Source of the DNA: Syntrophomonadaceae bacterium
GTDB taxonomy: Bacteria; Bacillota; Syntrophomonadia; Syntrophomonadales; Syntrophomonadaceae
Length of the DNA stretch: 5,721 nt
Direction: 5' to 3'
NCBI GenBank assembly: GCA_031265005.1
Contig: JAISDD010000104.1
Coordinates: 1-5,721 of the forward strand
Shown: one piece after another, positions 1 to 5,721 of the stretch
Numbering within the stretch: position 1 is the first letter of the stretch
Layout: every line of letters starts with the position of its first letter
Made by a program: the position numbers and the translations under genes
Notes under the pieces: generated by a model
The model's input: the letters and a program-made list of their open reading frames with translations, nothing else
Databases searched by the model: none
What the model was told of the DNA's origin: nothing

Positions 1-573
1 GGACTTTGGCAAAATAATCCGAGGTTTCACAATTCCAACGGCAATCGGGGTTGTTATCCTGTCCGATTGCAGTATGGTAATCGAGCGCACAAGCCGGTGT
101 TCCGCAAGCCATCTATTCAAAAAATCATTGCCGCGTATAATCAGCGCAAACCGCAATTCATTGCGATTCTTGAAATAAATAACCGCAAAAGCCGTAAACA
201 CGACAAACATACCGACGAGCCAGATAATAGTTACCGGGGCTATACTCAAAACTTGTTCCTGCGCCGCTTGGGTTATTTGCCCCGTTACGCTCTGCGCTCC
301 TATTGTATCTGCCGCCGGGGCGCTTGTTGACAGCGCATTTTCAATCACTGACCGAACGGCGCTGTCCTGCAACGCGTTTTTGGTAATCCTGTCTATGGCG
401 CTGTATACGCTATACCGCAACGGGATAGAAACGGGTATGAGCAAGCGGCAGAGGGCAACGCCCCACAATATAAGGAACATCGTTTTGGGCAGTCTGTTCA
501 AGGCGGCAGCACGGATTATTACAATAGCTGTAATTAGTAACCCGGCTGATATGCTCATATGCAAAATATTCAT
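1..573 (-). CDS. BlaR1-type M56 family metalloprotease sensor, N-terminal part (cut by left edge)
   Basis: This is a membrane sensor of the BlaR1/MecR1 type (peptidase M56), which in known systems senses a cell-envelope signal and leads to inactivation of the partner BlaI repressor. The frame is open from the ATG at 573 to the window edge, giving 191 residues with no stop. Hydrophobic segments lie at about residues 8-25, 31-50 and 113-134, as expected for the multi-pass N-terminal domain. After the third segment come NRWLAEHR (153-160), QSDRITTPIAVG (169-180) and KPRIILPK (183-190), a stretch I recognise from Bacillota M56 proteins just ahead of the HEXXH zinc site. The HEXXH motif and any C-terminal ligand-binding domain lie outside the window, so the sensed molecule cannot be told. 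A ribosome binding site (TGAGGTGA, 578-585) overlaps the blaI stop codon, so translation is probably coupled to blaI. It could be a BlaR1-like protein unrelated to beta-lactams. Confidence 0.87.
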   Translation of the reverse strand, partial: MNILHMSISAGLLITAIVIIRAAALNRLPKTMFLILWGVALCRLLIPVSIPLRYSVYSAIDRITKNALQDSAVRSVIENALSTSAPAADTIGAQSVTGQITQAAQEQVLSIAPVTIIWLVGMFVVFTAFAVIYFKNRNELRFALIIRGNDFLNRWLAEHRLVRSITILQSDRITTPIAVGIVKPRIILPKS

Positions 574-582
574 GCCATCACC

Positions 583-942
583 TCACTCTAGTTTTTCAAC
601 CAGCTGTTTCAAGCGCTCTATTTCATCCTTGGAAAGCTCCTTACCGCTCAAAAACGCGGATAAAAATATTTCCGCAGACCCATCGAACAACTTGCCGATC
701 AGCTCCGTCGCCTCATATTGCTGTACCTGTTCCCTTGTGATAACCGCCCTGCAAGAAAAATTGGTTCCGTAGCGTTCGATCGCCCCTTTGTCGATCAGTT
801 TTCCAATGACGGTATAGGTTGTGTTGCGGTTCCACCCTGTTTGTTCCTTTAGGATTTTCGCAAGCTGTCCCGCAGTTAAATCACCTTCTTTCCATAAAGC
901 TTCCATAACCTTTAATTCTGAATCGAAAACTTTGATTTCCAT
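583..942 (-). CDS. BlaI/MecI-family transcriptional repressor
   Basis: This is a 119-residue winged-helix repressor of the BlaI/MecI family. The start is placed at the ATG at 942, giving MEIKVFDSELKVMEALW, because GGAGGTG (947-953) sits four bases upstream. An upstream ATG at 996 would run through the promoter and operators and has no such site. Residues 1 to about 70 form the DNA-binding domain: the LTAGQLAKILKEQTGW region and the recognition-helix stretch NRNTTYTVIGKLIDKGAIER are typical of the family. The C-terminal helices (about 75-119, including FLSAFLSGKELSKDEIERL) are the dimerisation part, where family members are cut during induction. The gene is followed nine bases later by the M56 sensor gene, the usual repressor-sensor pair. 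Three dyads around its own promoter suggest autorepression. The regulated target is not visible here, so I give no gene symbol. Confidence 0.93.
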   Translation of the reverse strand: MEIKVFDSELKVMEALWKEGDLTAGQLAKILKEQTGWNRNTTYTVIGKLIDKGAIERYGTNFSCRAVITREQVQQYEATELIGKLFDGSAEIFLSAFLSGKELSKDEIERLKQLVEKLE

Positions 943-953
943 AATACACCTCC

Positions 954-969
954 AACTATTGCAATAGTT
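954..969. promoter_or_regulatory. Putative BlaI operator 1 (perfect 16-base palindrome)
   Basis: AACTATTGCAATAGTT is a perfect palindrome lying between the blaI -10 box and the blaI ribosome binding site, at or just after the expected transcription start. BlaI-family dimers bind short dyads of this size at such places. The assignment to BlaI is inferred from position and symmetry. Confidence 0.7.
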
Positions 970-977
970 ATAATGCA

Positions 978-1006
978 ATACTATCACGATAGTCATTCCT
1001 TGTCAA
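978..1006 (-). promoter_or_regulatory. Sigma-A-type promoter of blaI and the M56 sensor gene
   Basis: Reading the minus strand, the consensus -35 box TTGACA (1001-1006) is followed after 17 bases by TAGTAT (978-983), a good -10 box. Transcription should start near 970, which leaves a leader of roughly 30 bases containing the 16-base palindrome and the GGAGGTG ribosome binding site. The promoter is close to consensus, so it should be strong when not repressed. Confidence 0.8.
980..993. promoter_or_regulatory. Putative BlaI operator 2 (dyad over the -10 box)
   Basis: ACTATC and GATAGT are perfect inverted arms around a two-base centre (AC). The dyad shares the ACTAT half-site with the dyad at 954-969 and its centre is 25 bases away. 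It overlaps the -10 box and the spacer of the blaI promoter, so a bound dimer should block RNA polymerase. Confidence 0.68.
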
Positions 1007-1008
1007 TG

Positions 1009-1022
1009 ACTATTTTAATAGA
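1009..1022. promoter_or_regulatory. Putative BlaI operator 3 (imperfect dyad just upstream of the -35 box)
   Basis: CTATT and AATAG (1010-1021) flank a TT centre. With the flanking A at 1009 the left arm reads ACTATT, the same half-site as the other two dyads, while the right arm lacks the final T. Its centre is 29 bases from that of the second dyad. It lies directly upstream of the -35 box. It is less symmetrical than the other two and so less certain. Confidence 0.5.
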
Positions 1023-1029
1023 AATTATT

Positions 1030-1060
1030 ATGCCCTGCCTGTAAAACACAAGCAGGGCAT
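1030..1060. terminator. Hairpin resembling an intrinsic terminator
   Basis: ATGCCCTGC (1030-1038) and GCAGGGCAT (1052-1060) form a perfect nine-base stem. TGT/ACA can pair further inside, leaving a small loop. On the plus strand the stem is followed by TTTTGT. On the minus strand it is preceded by AAAA and followed by AATAATTTC, a poor U tract. It sits between the anti-sigma gene and the blaI promoter, where it would insulate blaI from read-through on the minus strand. The direction of action is uncertain. Confidence 0.5.
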
Positions 1061-1076
1061 TTTGTCGTATCCGCCA

Positions 1077-1106
1077 TTTCAGGACAGCTTGTCTCGAAGC
1101 CTGAAA
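1077..1106. repeat. Inverted repeat (7-base stem) in the anti-sigma/blaI gap
   Basis: TTTCAGG (1077-1083) and CCTGAAA (1100-1106) are perfect inverted arms, and GCTT/AAGC can pair inside them. On the plus strand the stem is followed by a pyrimidine-rich run (about 1108-1123), so it looks like a plus-strand terminator, although no plus-strand gene is seen upstream. The role is unknown. Confidence 0.35.
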
Positions 1107-1129
1107 ATCCTTTATCTTTTTCTATTATG

Positions 1130-1167
1130 CCGATAAAACGCGCCGGATAATAAGTGCGTTTTATCGG
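1130..1167 (-). terminator. 12-base-stem hairpin just after the anti-sigma gene
   Basis: CCGATAAAACGC (1130-1141) and GCGTTTTATCGG (1156-1167) form a perfect 12-base stem with a 14-base loop. It begins 12 bases after the stop codon of the anti-sigma gene, the usual place for a terminator of the sigma/anti-sigma transcript. There is no T-run after the stem on the minus strand, so it may instead stabilise the mRNA 3' end or need a factor to terminate. Confidence 0.5.
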
Positions 1168-1179
1168 TACTGCTATAAA

Positions 1180-2250
1180 TTATTCCTCAAGAATTTTTAC
1201 CGTGTATCCCGAAGGACTTATTTGTGCTATTTCCCCATTTGTTTCTGATAAGATAAACGTATCCCTTTCATTTATTGAAAGCTGGACGTCGCAGGATTGA
1301 TTTACAAGCCATTCTGTTCCGTTTTCGGGCAATACATCATAGGTAACGCGCCATATACCTTTATAGCCCTCGTCAGGCTCGCCGCTTATTTCAACGCTAT
1401 TGACCTCAACTTCGCCTAAGCCTTGATTTTTTGCTTCACTTATAAAAGCATCCGTTATCTTTGTTATATCAGTAATTTCAATTATATGTTTTCTTATTTC
1501 TTCGGGTGTGTGAACCGGCCCTCTGCCTACTCCCATTCCCGACGAAAAGTCAAGGGTGAGCGTTTCTTCCTGCGTCTTTCCATCATGGAATGTGGCAACA
1601 GCGCGGATGGCCATTTGTGGGGGAATGTGCTTAACCCAGTCCCAGTCTTCGGTTGTAAGCTCCATTCCCAAAAACAGCAATAAATCGTCTGTTATATCGT
1701 TTTCGTTCAACGTGAATTCGCTGCCGATTTTCTCAAAATCCCTGCCATACATGGTGACGGTGCTGCGTCCTTCGGCGTCAGTCCAGCCTATTGCCGGAAC
1801 GCCTGCTTCGTAAATGATTTTCCCGTCTATTATTTTGAGTTGCTGTTTCGCAAAAAACCCGTCGTCCGTGTAAAAATCCACACTTTTGATATTTTCGCCC
1901 TCGCATTTCAGATCGATATTCAGGTATAGTTCTTTGCCGTCAAAATTACTGCTCCAATGCGATGTTTGTTCTAATAGATCGACCTCGCGCAACTCTATTG
2001 TGCCGTCAGATTGCTGTTCCATCGCGTAGGCTTTCAGGAAAAATGCGTTGTCCGCTTGCGGTGTTAAAAGCATGGTTCCAATCAGTACCAGGCATATTGC
2101 AGCCGCCATTGCAAGCGATACCGCCGCCTTAAATACAGAGCGTTGGCGCTTTGGCTCCATTTCGGCTCTCATTGCCGCCTTTGTAAGGCTGATCAAGTGT
2201 TGACTGGGCGCAACTTTTTCCATTTCATTTTTGTATTGCTTTTCAAACAT
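1180..2250 (-). CDS. Probable anti-sigma factor, single-pass membrane protein with large extracytoplasmic domain
   Basis: This 356-residue protein has a short charged cytoplasmic N-terminus (residues 1-40, beginning MFEKQYKNEMEKVAPS), one membrane segment (about 41-63) and an outer domain of some 290 residues rich in acidic residues and beta-like stretches. The layout, and the position directly after an ECF sigma gene, fit a membrane anti-sigma factor that holds the sigma factor at the membrane until a signal arrives. I see no HXXXCXXC zinc motif in the N-terminus, so it would not be a ZAS-type anti-sigma factor. The N-terminal pattern resembles that of clostridial anti-sigma proteins; I cannot assign the outer domain to a family. 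The start at 2250 is preferred over the in-frame ATG at 2265 because GGAGG (2259-2263) lies eight bases before it. The gap to the sigma stop is then two bases and translation is probably coupled. Confidence 0.72.
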   Translation of the reverse strand: MFEKQYKNEMEKVAPSQHLISLTKAAMRAEMEPKRQRSVFKAAVSLAMAAAICLVLIGTMLLTPQADNAFFLKAYAMEQQSDGTIELREVDLLEQTSHWSSNFDGKELYLNIDLKCEGENIKSVDFYTDDGFFAKQQLKIIDGKIIYEAGVPAIGWTDAEGRSTVTMYGRDFEKIGSEFTLNENDITDDLLLFLGMELTTEDWDWVKHIPPQMAIRAVATFHDGKTQEETLTLDFSSGMGVGRGPVHTPEEIRKHIIEITDITKITDAFISEAKNQGLGEVEVNSVEISGEPDEGYKGIWRVTYDVLPENGTEWLVNQSCDVQLSINERDTFILSETNGEIAQISPSGYTVKILEE

Positions 2251-2252
2251 TT

Positions 2253-2735
2253 TCAAATCCTCCATTTCAGTTTATTTTTTAATAACTCCCGCGCCCGCGA
2301 TAGTTGTGATTTTACAGTGGCAGTCTTTAATTTTAAGGTTTTAGCAATATCGGCGACCAGCATATCCTCAAAATAGAAAAGATGTATGACTATCCGATAT
2401 TTTGAGGGCAGCGATTGAACCGCCGACACAACATCAACATCTGTATTTTCTTCATCATGCGCCAATTCTTCCGGCAATTTCACAGTTTTTTTATTCCAGG
2501 CGGAAGCGAAAAATTTCCGGCTTGTGTTGACTGTAACTTTAATCAGCCACGCTTTTATGTGTTCGTCCGTTTCAAACGCAACCGCCGACTTGCACAATTT
2601 CAAAAATACTTCTTGAAAAATGTCGTCTGCATCAGCTCGATTTTTCGTTTGTGTGAACGCAATACGATATACCATATCGGCATATTTATCAACAACTTCA
2701 TTCACCCAATCGCCGCGCGCTTGCGATTGACCCAT
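2253..2735 (-). CDS. ECF-type RNA polymerase sigma factor
   Basis: This 160-residue protein has the two-domain plan of extracytoplasmic-function sigma factors. Region 2 (about residues 13-78) includes DKYADMVYRIAFTQTKN, the DADDIFQEVFLKL core-binding segment and HIKAWLIKVTVNTSRKF for -10 recognition. Region 4 (about 103-157) includes LPSKYRIVIHLFYFEDM and the helix-turn-helix IAKTLKLKTATVKSQLSRAREL, which reads the -35 element. The linker is short and no extra C-terminal domain is present, as in ordinary small ECF factors. The start at 2735 has a purine-rich site (AGGGGG, 2745-2750) nine bases upstream. The anti-sigma gene follows two bases after the stop. An ECF-like promoter upstream suggests the factor drives its own operon. 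The stimulus and the wider regulon cannot be told from the sequence. Confidence 0.94.
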   Translation of the reverse strand: MGQSQARGDWVNEVVDKYADMVYRIAFTQTKNRADADDIFQEVFLKLCKSAVAFETDEHIKAWLIKVTVNTSRKFFASAWNKKTVKLPEELAHDEENTDVDVVSAVQSLPSKYRIVIHLFYFEDMLVADIAKTLKLKTATVKSQLSRARELLKNKLKWRI

Positions 2736-2760
2736 TAGCCGCTACCCCCTTTCACTGATA

Positions 2761-2788
2761 ATACCTTTCAGCACCCTAAAAGGTTGCA
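2761..2788 (-). promoter_or_regulatory. Putative ECF-dependent promoter of the sigma/anti-sigma operon
   Basis: On the minus strand TGCAACC (2782-2788) is followed after exactly 16 bases by GGTAT (2761-2765). An AAC-containing -35 element and a GTAT/GTCT-like -10 element at this distance are typical of ECF promoters in Bacillota. The start would fall near 2755, about 20 bases ahead of the sigma start codon. This suggests positive autoregulation, which is an inference. Confidence 0.6.
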
Positions 2789-3435
2789 AAAATTTTTCAG
2801 CGCGGAAATATTTAATTTTCCTTTATACTGTTAAATCTTCCAGCTTTTCAGCATTTGCCGGAACAAGCTCAAGGTTCCCCTTTTTGATCGCACCCTGTAT
2901 CTGTCCCGCTTCGCAGTGACACGCTATACTCGCATATCACAATATCGAAGTTCTCAAATAAGCATATATCGGCAAGCAAACTGCCCAATAAGAACAGCAC
3001 AATTGACACACTCTCACCGCATTCGCCATTGTCCATAAACATGAATGGCAATGCCAATATCAGGCAGTATTGAAGCCCGGCAAATAAGTCATAAAACCTG
3101 AAACTGAAAGAAACAGGAATAATGCCTATTTTAATAGCTGCTGAAAAGATTGGTAAATATCTTGCGAAATGGCGCTTATTACAATAACTAAATATGCTTG
3201 CGGCACATGGTAAAGGCTGCCTGATATGAAAACCGCCTCAATGAGCGGATAAAACCTGAATGATATTTATATTGAGACTGGAGGCAGGAATAATAAATAC
3301 GCCGGTATTGGACAAACACTGAAAAAGTAATCTTATTTCTGAGAAGCGCAGGAAGTTTTTGCTTTTCGTTAAATCCTAAAATTACCTAACCATAATAATT
3401 GAATATAAACATTTTATTTTCATCGATAGCCCATA
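2789..3435. other. Long gap between pdp and the sigma operon, no intact gene
   Basis: About 650 bases separate the pdp stop from the ECF promoter. Apart from the decayed TraX-like stretch I see no gene with a convincing start and ribosome binding site on either strand. The part next to pdp (3361-3435) is very AT-rich and contains no clear hairpin followed by a T-run, so the end of the deo transcript is not evident. The region looks like a boundary between a conserved metabolic operon and accessory genes. Confidence 0.6.
2937..3360 (-). pseudogene. Decayed TraX-like membrane protein remnant (tentative)
   Basis: No intact gene is present, but three minus-strand pieces in changing frames resemble, in order, the second half of Bacillota TraX-family proteins as I remember them. 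First, FYPLIEAVFISGSLYHV (3204-3254) recalls the family pattern LxEGGxxFxLLGxLxY. About 40 codons later, in another frame, FAGLQYCLILALPFMFMDNG (starting at 3084) and CGES recall YQWxxxxALPxxLLYNGxRG. Then, after a further frame change, SYWAVCLPIYAY (about 2960-2995) recalls the closing FYxFYPxHIY motif. The order and spacing fit, but conserved Arg, Tyr, Pro and His positions are altered, as expected after decay. The middle piece lies in a stop-free run of about 122 codons (2869-3237) with no good start or ribosome binding site. The 5' half, 3255-3360, is not recognisable. TraX was first described as the pilin acetylase of the F plasmid; the role of the chromosomal relatives is poorly known. 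This rests on memory of the family, not a search. Confidence 0.4.
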
Positions 3436-4743
3436 TTAAGTAACAATATCCCAAATCAGCGGATTACTTGTTGCCGCCGGGAAGTCAGTTATCATGTAAA
3501 CATCACGCAACAACTTTTGCGCTTGCAGTCCGCTCGTTTCTGAGGAAGCGTGGATTCTGGCAATGTCTTGCCCTTTGGTAACCAGCTGGTGGTTTTTCAC
3601 TAAAATTTCCAAACCTACCCTATGATCAATAATATCACCGATTTTTTGGCGTCCGGCTCCTAAATTCATGGCAATATTCCCTAAAGCATACGCGTCTAAA
3701 TTCCTGATATATCCATCTCGTTCCGAAGTGACCGTAAAAACCCAGTCAGCCGGGGCCAGCCCATAATCATCCGCTTCCCAGTTCAATCTTCCCCCTTGGG
3801 CCCAAACGATATCCTGCAATTTGGCAAATCCTATGCCTAATTCGATGGCTTCTCTTACCCAAGCCTCAGCTTCAGCAAAATGCGCAAATTTATGCCCAAG
3901 TATCAGCATGTACGCCGCCAATGTGATACTAAGTTCCGTTAAATCAGCAGGCCCTTTCCCCTTCAAGGTGTCGATCGCTTCTATCACTTCCAAGCTGTTA
4001 CCGACAGCCCGCCCCAAAGGTTGATCGTTATAGCTTAAAATCGCGACCATTTCCCGGTTGAGTTTTTTGCCTATTTGCACCATCAATTCAGTTAATTGAT
4101 ATGCTTCATCCTTATTTTTCATAAAAGCTCCGGACCCTATTTTCACATCCAACACTATTCCTTGAGCGCCGGCGGCAATTTTCTTGCTCATTATACTGGA
4201 AGCAATCAAAGGCCGGCTTTCTACCGTGCCGGTAACATCTCTCAGCGCGTAGAGTATTTTATCCGCCGGTACCAAATTACCGCTCTGGGAAATCAGCGCC
4301 GCCTTGATCCGGTTTATCTGTCCAATAAATTCATCATGCTCCAAATCAACTTTAAATCCAGGAATCGATTCCAATTTGTCAATAGTTCCCCCGGTGTGCC
4401 CTAATCCCCGGCCTGACATTTTAGCTACCGGCACCCCGGCCGCGGCAACCAGAGGAATTACCACCAATGTGGTTTTATCCCCCACTCCTCCGGTACTGTG
4501 TTTATCTACACAAATACCTTCTACGCGGGATAGATCCAACGTCTGCCCTGAAGCAGCCATAGATTTTGTTAAAAGCTCCGTTTCCAAAGCGCTCATTCCT
4601 TGAAAATAAACGGCCATCGCCCAAGCCGATATTTGATAGGCAGGTAAAATCCCGGAACTTATCCCTTGTACGATAAATTCTATTTCCTTTTGACGCAATT
4701 CCAAGCCGTCACGTTTTTTAATAATAATATCTTTAAAATTCAT
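3436..4743 (-). CDS. pdp: Pyrimidine-nucleoside phosphorylase
   Basis: The enzyme splits uridine, deoxyuridine or thymidine with phosphate into the base and (deoxy)ribose-1-phosphate in the cytoplasm, for nucleoside salvage. The 435-residue length matches the Bacillota family. The phosphate-binding stretch [13 protein letters not shown] (80-92, with K81 and S83) and the family signature [16 protein letters not shown] (110-125) are intact. R168, S183 and K187, the positions that bind the base in related enzymes, are present in [10 protein letters not shown] and IASSIMSKK. The N-terminal helical domain, the phosphate-binding core and the C-terminal domain (from about 340) are complete. The start is set at 4743 because the ATG overlaps the deoB stop (ATGA) and AAGGGA lies just upstream. 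An in-frame ATG at 4785 would add 14 residues inside deoB without family support. Thymidine phosphorylase (deoA) is the close alternative; the length and Bacillota-like sequence favour Pdp. Confidence 0.95.
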   Translation of the reverse strand: MNFKDIIIKKRDGLELRQKEIEFIVQGISSGILPAYQISAWAMAVYFQGMSALETELLTKSMAASGQTLDLSRVEGICVDKHSTGGVGDKTTLVVIPLVAAAGVPVAKMSGRGLGHTGGTIDKLESIPGFKVDLEHDEFIGQINRIKAALISQSGNLVPADKILYALRDVTGTVESRPLIASSIMSKKIAAGAQGIVLDVKIGSGAFMKNKDEAYQLTELMVQIGKKLNREMVAILSYNDQPLGRAVGNSLEVIEAIDTLKGKGPADLTELSITLAAYMLILGHKFAHFAEAEAWVREAIELGIGFAKLQDIVWAQGGRLNWEADDYGLAPADWVFTVTSERDGYIRNLDAYALGNIAMNLGAGRQKIGDIIDHRVGLEILVKNHQLVTKGQDIARIHASSETSGLQAQKLLRDVYMITDFPAATSNPLIWDIVT

Positions 4744-5721
4744 TGCAATCCCTTCAATAACGGCAAAAAACTTTCTCCTGCCCAAGCAGCCGCAGACAAA
4801 TTAAAATAATCAGCAACAGTTTGACCCAAATCAGCAAAAGTTTTCCGCAAACCTAAAGCCACGCCCGGCTGCAAACGCGGCGAGTAAACTAACAGCGGAA
4901 CATATTCCCGCGTGTGATCAGTGCTGTGTTTCTGAGTAGGGTCGCAGCCGTGATCGGCGGTTATTATCAGCAAATCAGCGCCCGATAAAGCTTCCATAAT
5001 GTCCGGTATATGACGGTCAAATTCTTCCAAAGCTCCAGCATAACCTTCAGGGTCGTTGCGGTGTCCGTATTGCTGTTCAAAATCCAATAAATTGGTGAAA
5101 ATAACGTCAAAGTCTCTATTTTTTAACAATGCCACCGTCTTGGCAATTCCTTCTAAATTATCGCTGCTGCTAAAAGAAGTGTGAATTCCGCAGCCAGCAA
5201 AAATATTTTCGATTTTACCGACTCCCACTACTTTCTTTCCAGCCTTATCTAAAAGCTGGAGTATATTTGCGGGCGGCGGCAAAGAATAATCACGGCGGGC
5301 GGCTGTTCTGTGAAAATTTCCTTGTTCTCCTGTAAAAGGCCTGGCTATGACTCGTCCCACAGCATACTCGCCTTGCAGCATTTCTCTGGCTAAACGACAA
5401 ATATCGTAAAGTTTTTCCAGCGCGATAACTTTTTCATGGGCCGCGATCTGAAAGACGCTATCGGCTGAAGTGTACACGATAGGATATCCGGTATCCATAT
5501 GTTCCTTTCCTAATTCTTTTATAATTTCAGTGCCGGACGCGGCCTTATTGCCTAAAGTTTTTGCTCCGATAAGTTTTTCAAATTCAGCTATCAGTGAAGC
5601 GGGAAATCCTTTAGGGTATGTCGGGAACGGCTGCTCCAAAATAACGCCCATCATTTCCCAATGTCCGGTGATAGTATCTTTTCCTTTGGAACGCTCCTGC
5701 ATTTTGCCGTAAGCGGCTTTT
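4740..5721 (-). CDS. deoB: Phosphopentomutase, N-terminus missing (cut by right edge)
   Basis: DeoB interconverts ribose- or deoxyribose-1-phosphate and the 5-phosphate, feeding sugar released by nucleoside phosphorylases into central metabolism. It belongs to the alkaline-phosphatase superfamily and uses two manganese ions. The frame is open to the window edge: 326 residues are seen and about 70 are missing, including the first Asp metal ligand. The visible part begins [11 protein letters not shown], so the ATG at 5702 is internal. [14 protein letters not shown] holds the Thr that is phosphorylated in the family (partial residue 16). [28 protein letters not shown] (metal ligands D256 and H257) and [12 protein letters not shown] (H269) follow in the normal order. 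In [11 protein letters not shown] the residue five before His220 is Glu (codon 5076-5078) where I expect an Asp ligand. The stop overlaps the pdp start by ATGA, so the two are co-transcribed and translationally coupled. Confidence 0.95.
   Translation of the reverse strand, partial: KAAYGKMQERSKGKDTITGHWEMMGVILEQPFPTYPKGFPASLIAEFEKLIGAKTLGNKAASGTEIIKELGKEHMDTGYPIVYTSADSVFQIAAHEKVIALEKLYDICRLAREMLQGEYAVGRVIARPFTGEQGNFHRTAARRDYSLPPPANILQLLDKAGKKVVGVGKIENIFAGCGIHTSFSSSDNLEGIAKTVALLKNRDFDVIFTNLLDFEQQYGHRNDPEGYAGALEEFDRHIPDIMEALSGADLLIITADHGCDPTQKHSTDHTREYVPLLVYSPRLQPGVALGLRKTFADLGQTVADYFNLSAAAWAGESFLPLLKGLQ

Noticed and set aside
67..330. 87-codon plus-strand open frame
   Set aside because: It lies opposite the M56 sensor gene, whose minus-strand frame is open throughout and carries recognisable membrane and family motifs.
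518..534. ATTACA and TGTAAT arms five bases apart, resembling the TACA/TGTA core of classical BlaI operators
   Set aside because: It lies inside the sensor coding sequence, in codons for a hydrophobic membrane segment, and differs from the ACTAT dyads at the promoter. Chance is the simpler explanation.
943..996. 18-residue N-terminal extension of BlaI from an ATG at 996
   Set aside because: It would be translated through the -10 box and two operators, and the family-typical N-terminus begins at 942 behind a near-perfect ribosome binding site.
2860..2878. Short inverted repeat GGAAC/GTTCC followed by a T-run on the plus strand
   Set aside because: The stem has only five base pairs with a nine-base loop, and no plus-strand gene lies upstream, so I do not call a terminator.
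2901..2921. Segment reading GTCACTGCGAAGCGGGACAG on the minus strand, similar to dispersed GTCATTGCGA-type repeats
   Set aside because: Only one copy is present in the window and there is no clear inverted partner, so a repeat family cannot be supported.
2869..3057. 62-codon minus-strand open frame starting with TTG
   Set aside because: It has no ribosome binding site and is only part of a longer stop-free run that begins without a start codon. I treat it as a piece of the decayed region.
4744..4785. 14-residue N-terminal extension of Pdp
   Set aside because: It overlaps the end of deoB in another frame and is not part of the family; the ATGA overlap gives the normal start.

Overview
The window reads as chromosomal DNA of a Gram-positive bacterium of the Bacillota, probably a clostridial or Negativicutes-type anaerobe. 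This is inferred from the kind of DeoB and pyrimidine-nucleoside phosphorylase, the clostridial style of the BlaI/BlaR pair and the ECF sigma/anti-sigma pair, and strong GGAGG-type ribosome binding sites. No rRNA or other taxonomic marker is present, so the placement is tentative. Every gene I can support lies on the minus strand, so the window is read from right to left.

Right part (3436-5721): the end of a nucleoside-salvage operon. A phosphopentomutase gene (deoB) enters from the right edge without its N-terminus and overlaps the pyrimidine-nucleoside phosphorylase gene (pdp) by ATGA. Pdp releases (deoxy)ribose-1-phosphate from pyrimidine nucleosides and DeoB converts it to the 5-phosphate. 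One oddity is a Glu in DeoB where an Asp manganese ligand is expected.

Middle (2736-3435): about 700 bases without an intact gene. The minus strand holds stop-interrupted, frame-shifted segments that look to me like the second half of a decayed TraX-family membrane protein. Its left end carries an ECF-type promoter (TGCAACC, 16 bases, GGTAT) for the next gene.

Centre-left (1180-2735): a two-gene unit of an ECF sigma factor followed two bases later by a single-pass membrane protein, its presumed anti-sigma factor, with a large extracytoplasmic domain. The promoter resembles those used by ECF sigma factors, so autoregulation is likely.

Left (1-1179): an intergenic region with three inverted repeats, then a BlaI-family repressor gene and the start of a BlaR1-type M56 metalloprotease sensor gene cut by the left edge. 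The blaI promoter (TTGACA, 17 bases, TAGTAT) is covered by three spaced dyads with the half-site ACTAT, which are the likely BlaI operators. No beta-lactamase or other target gene is visible. The window thus joins a conserved metabolic operon to two accessory envelope-signalling modules. I see no convincing novel system. The best leads are the operator array, the autoregulated ECF pair with an unassigned sensor domain, the decayed TraX-like gene and the DeoB ligand substitution.
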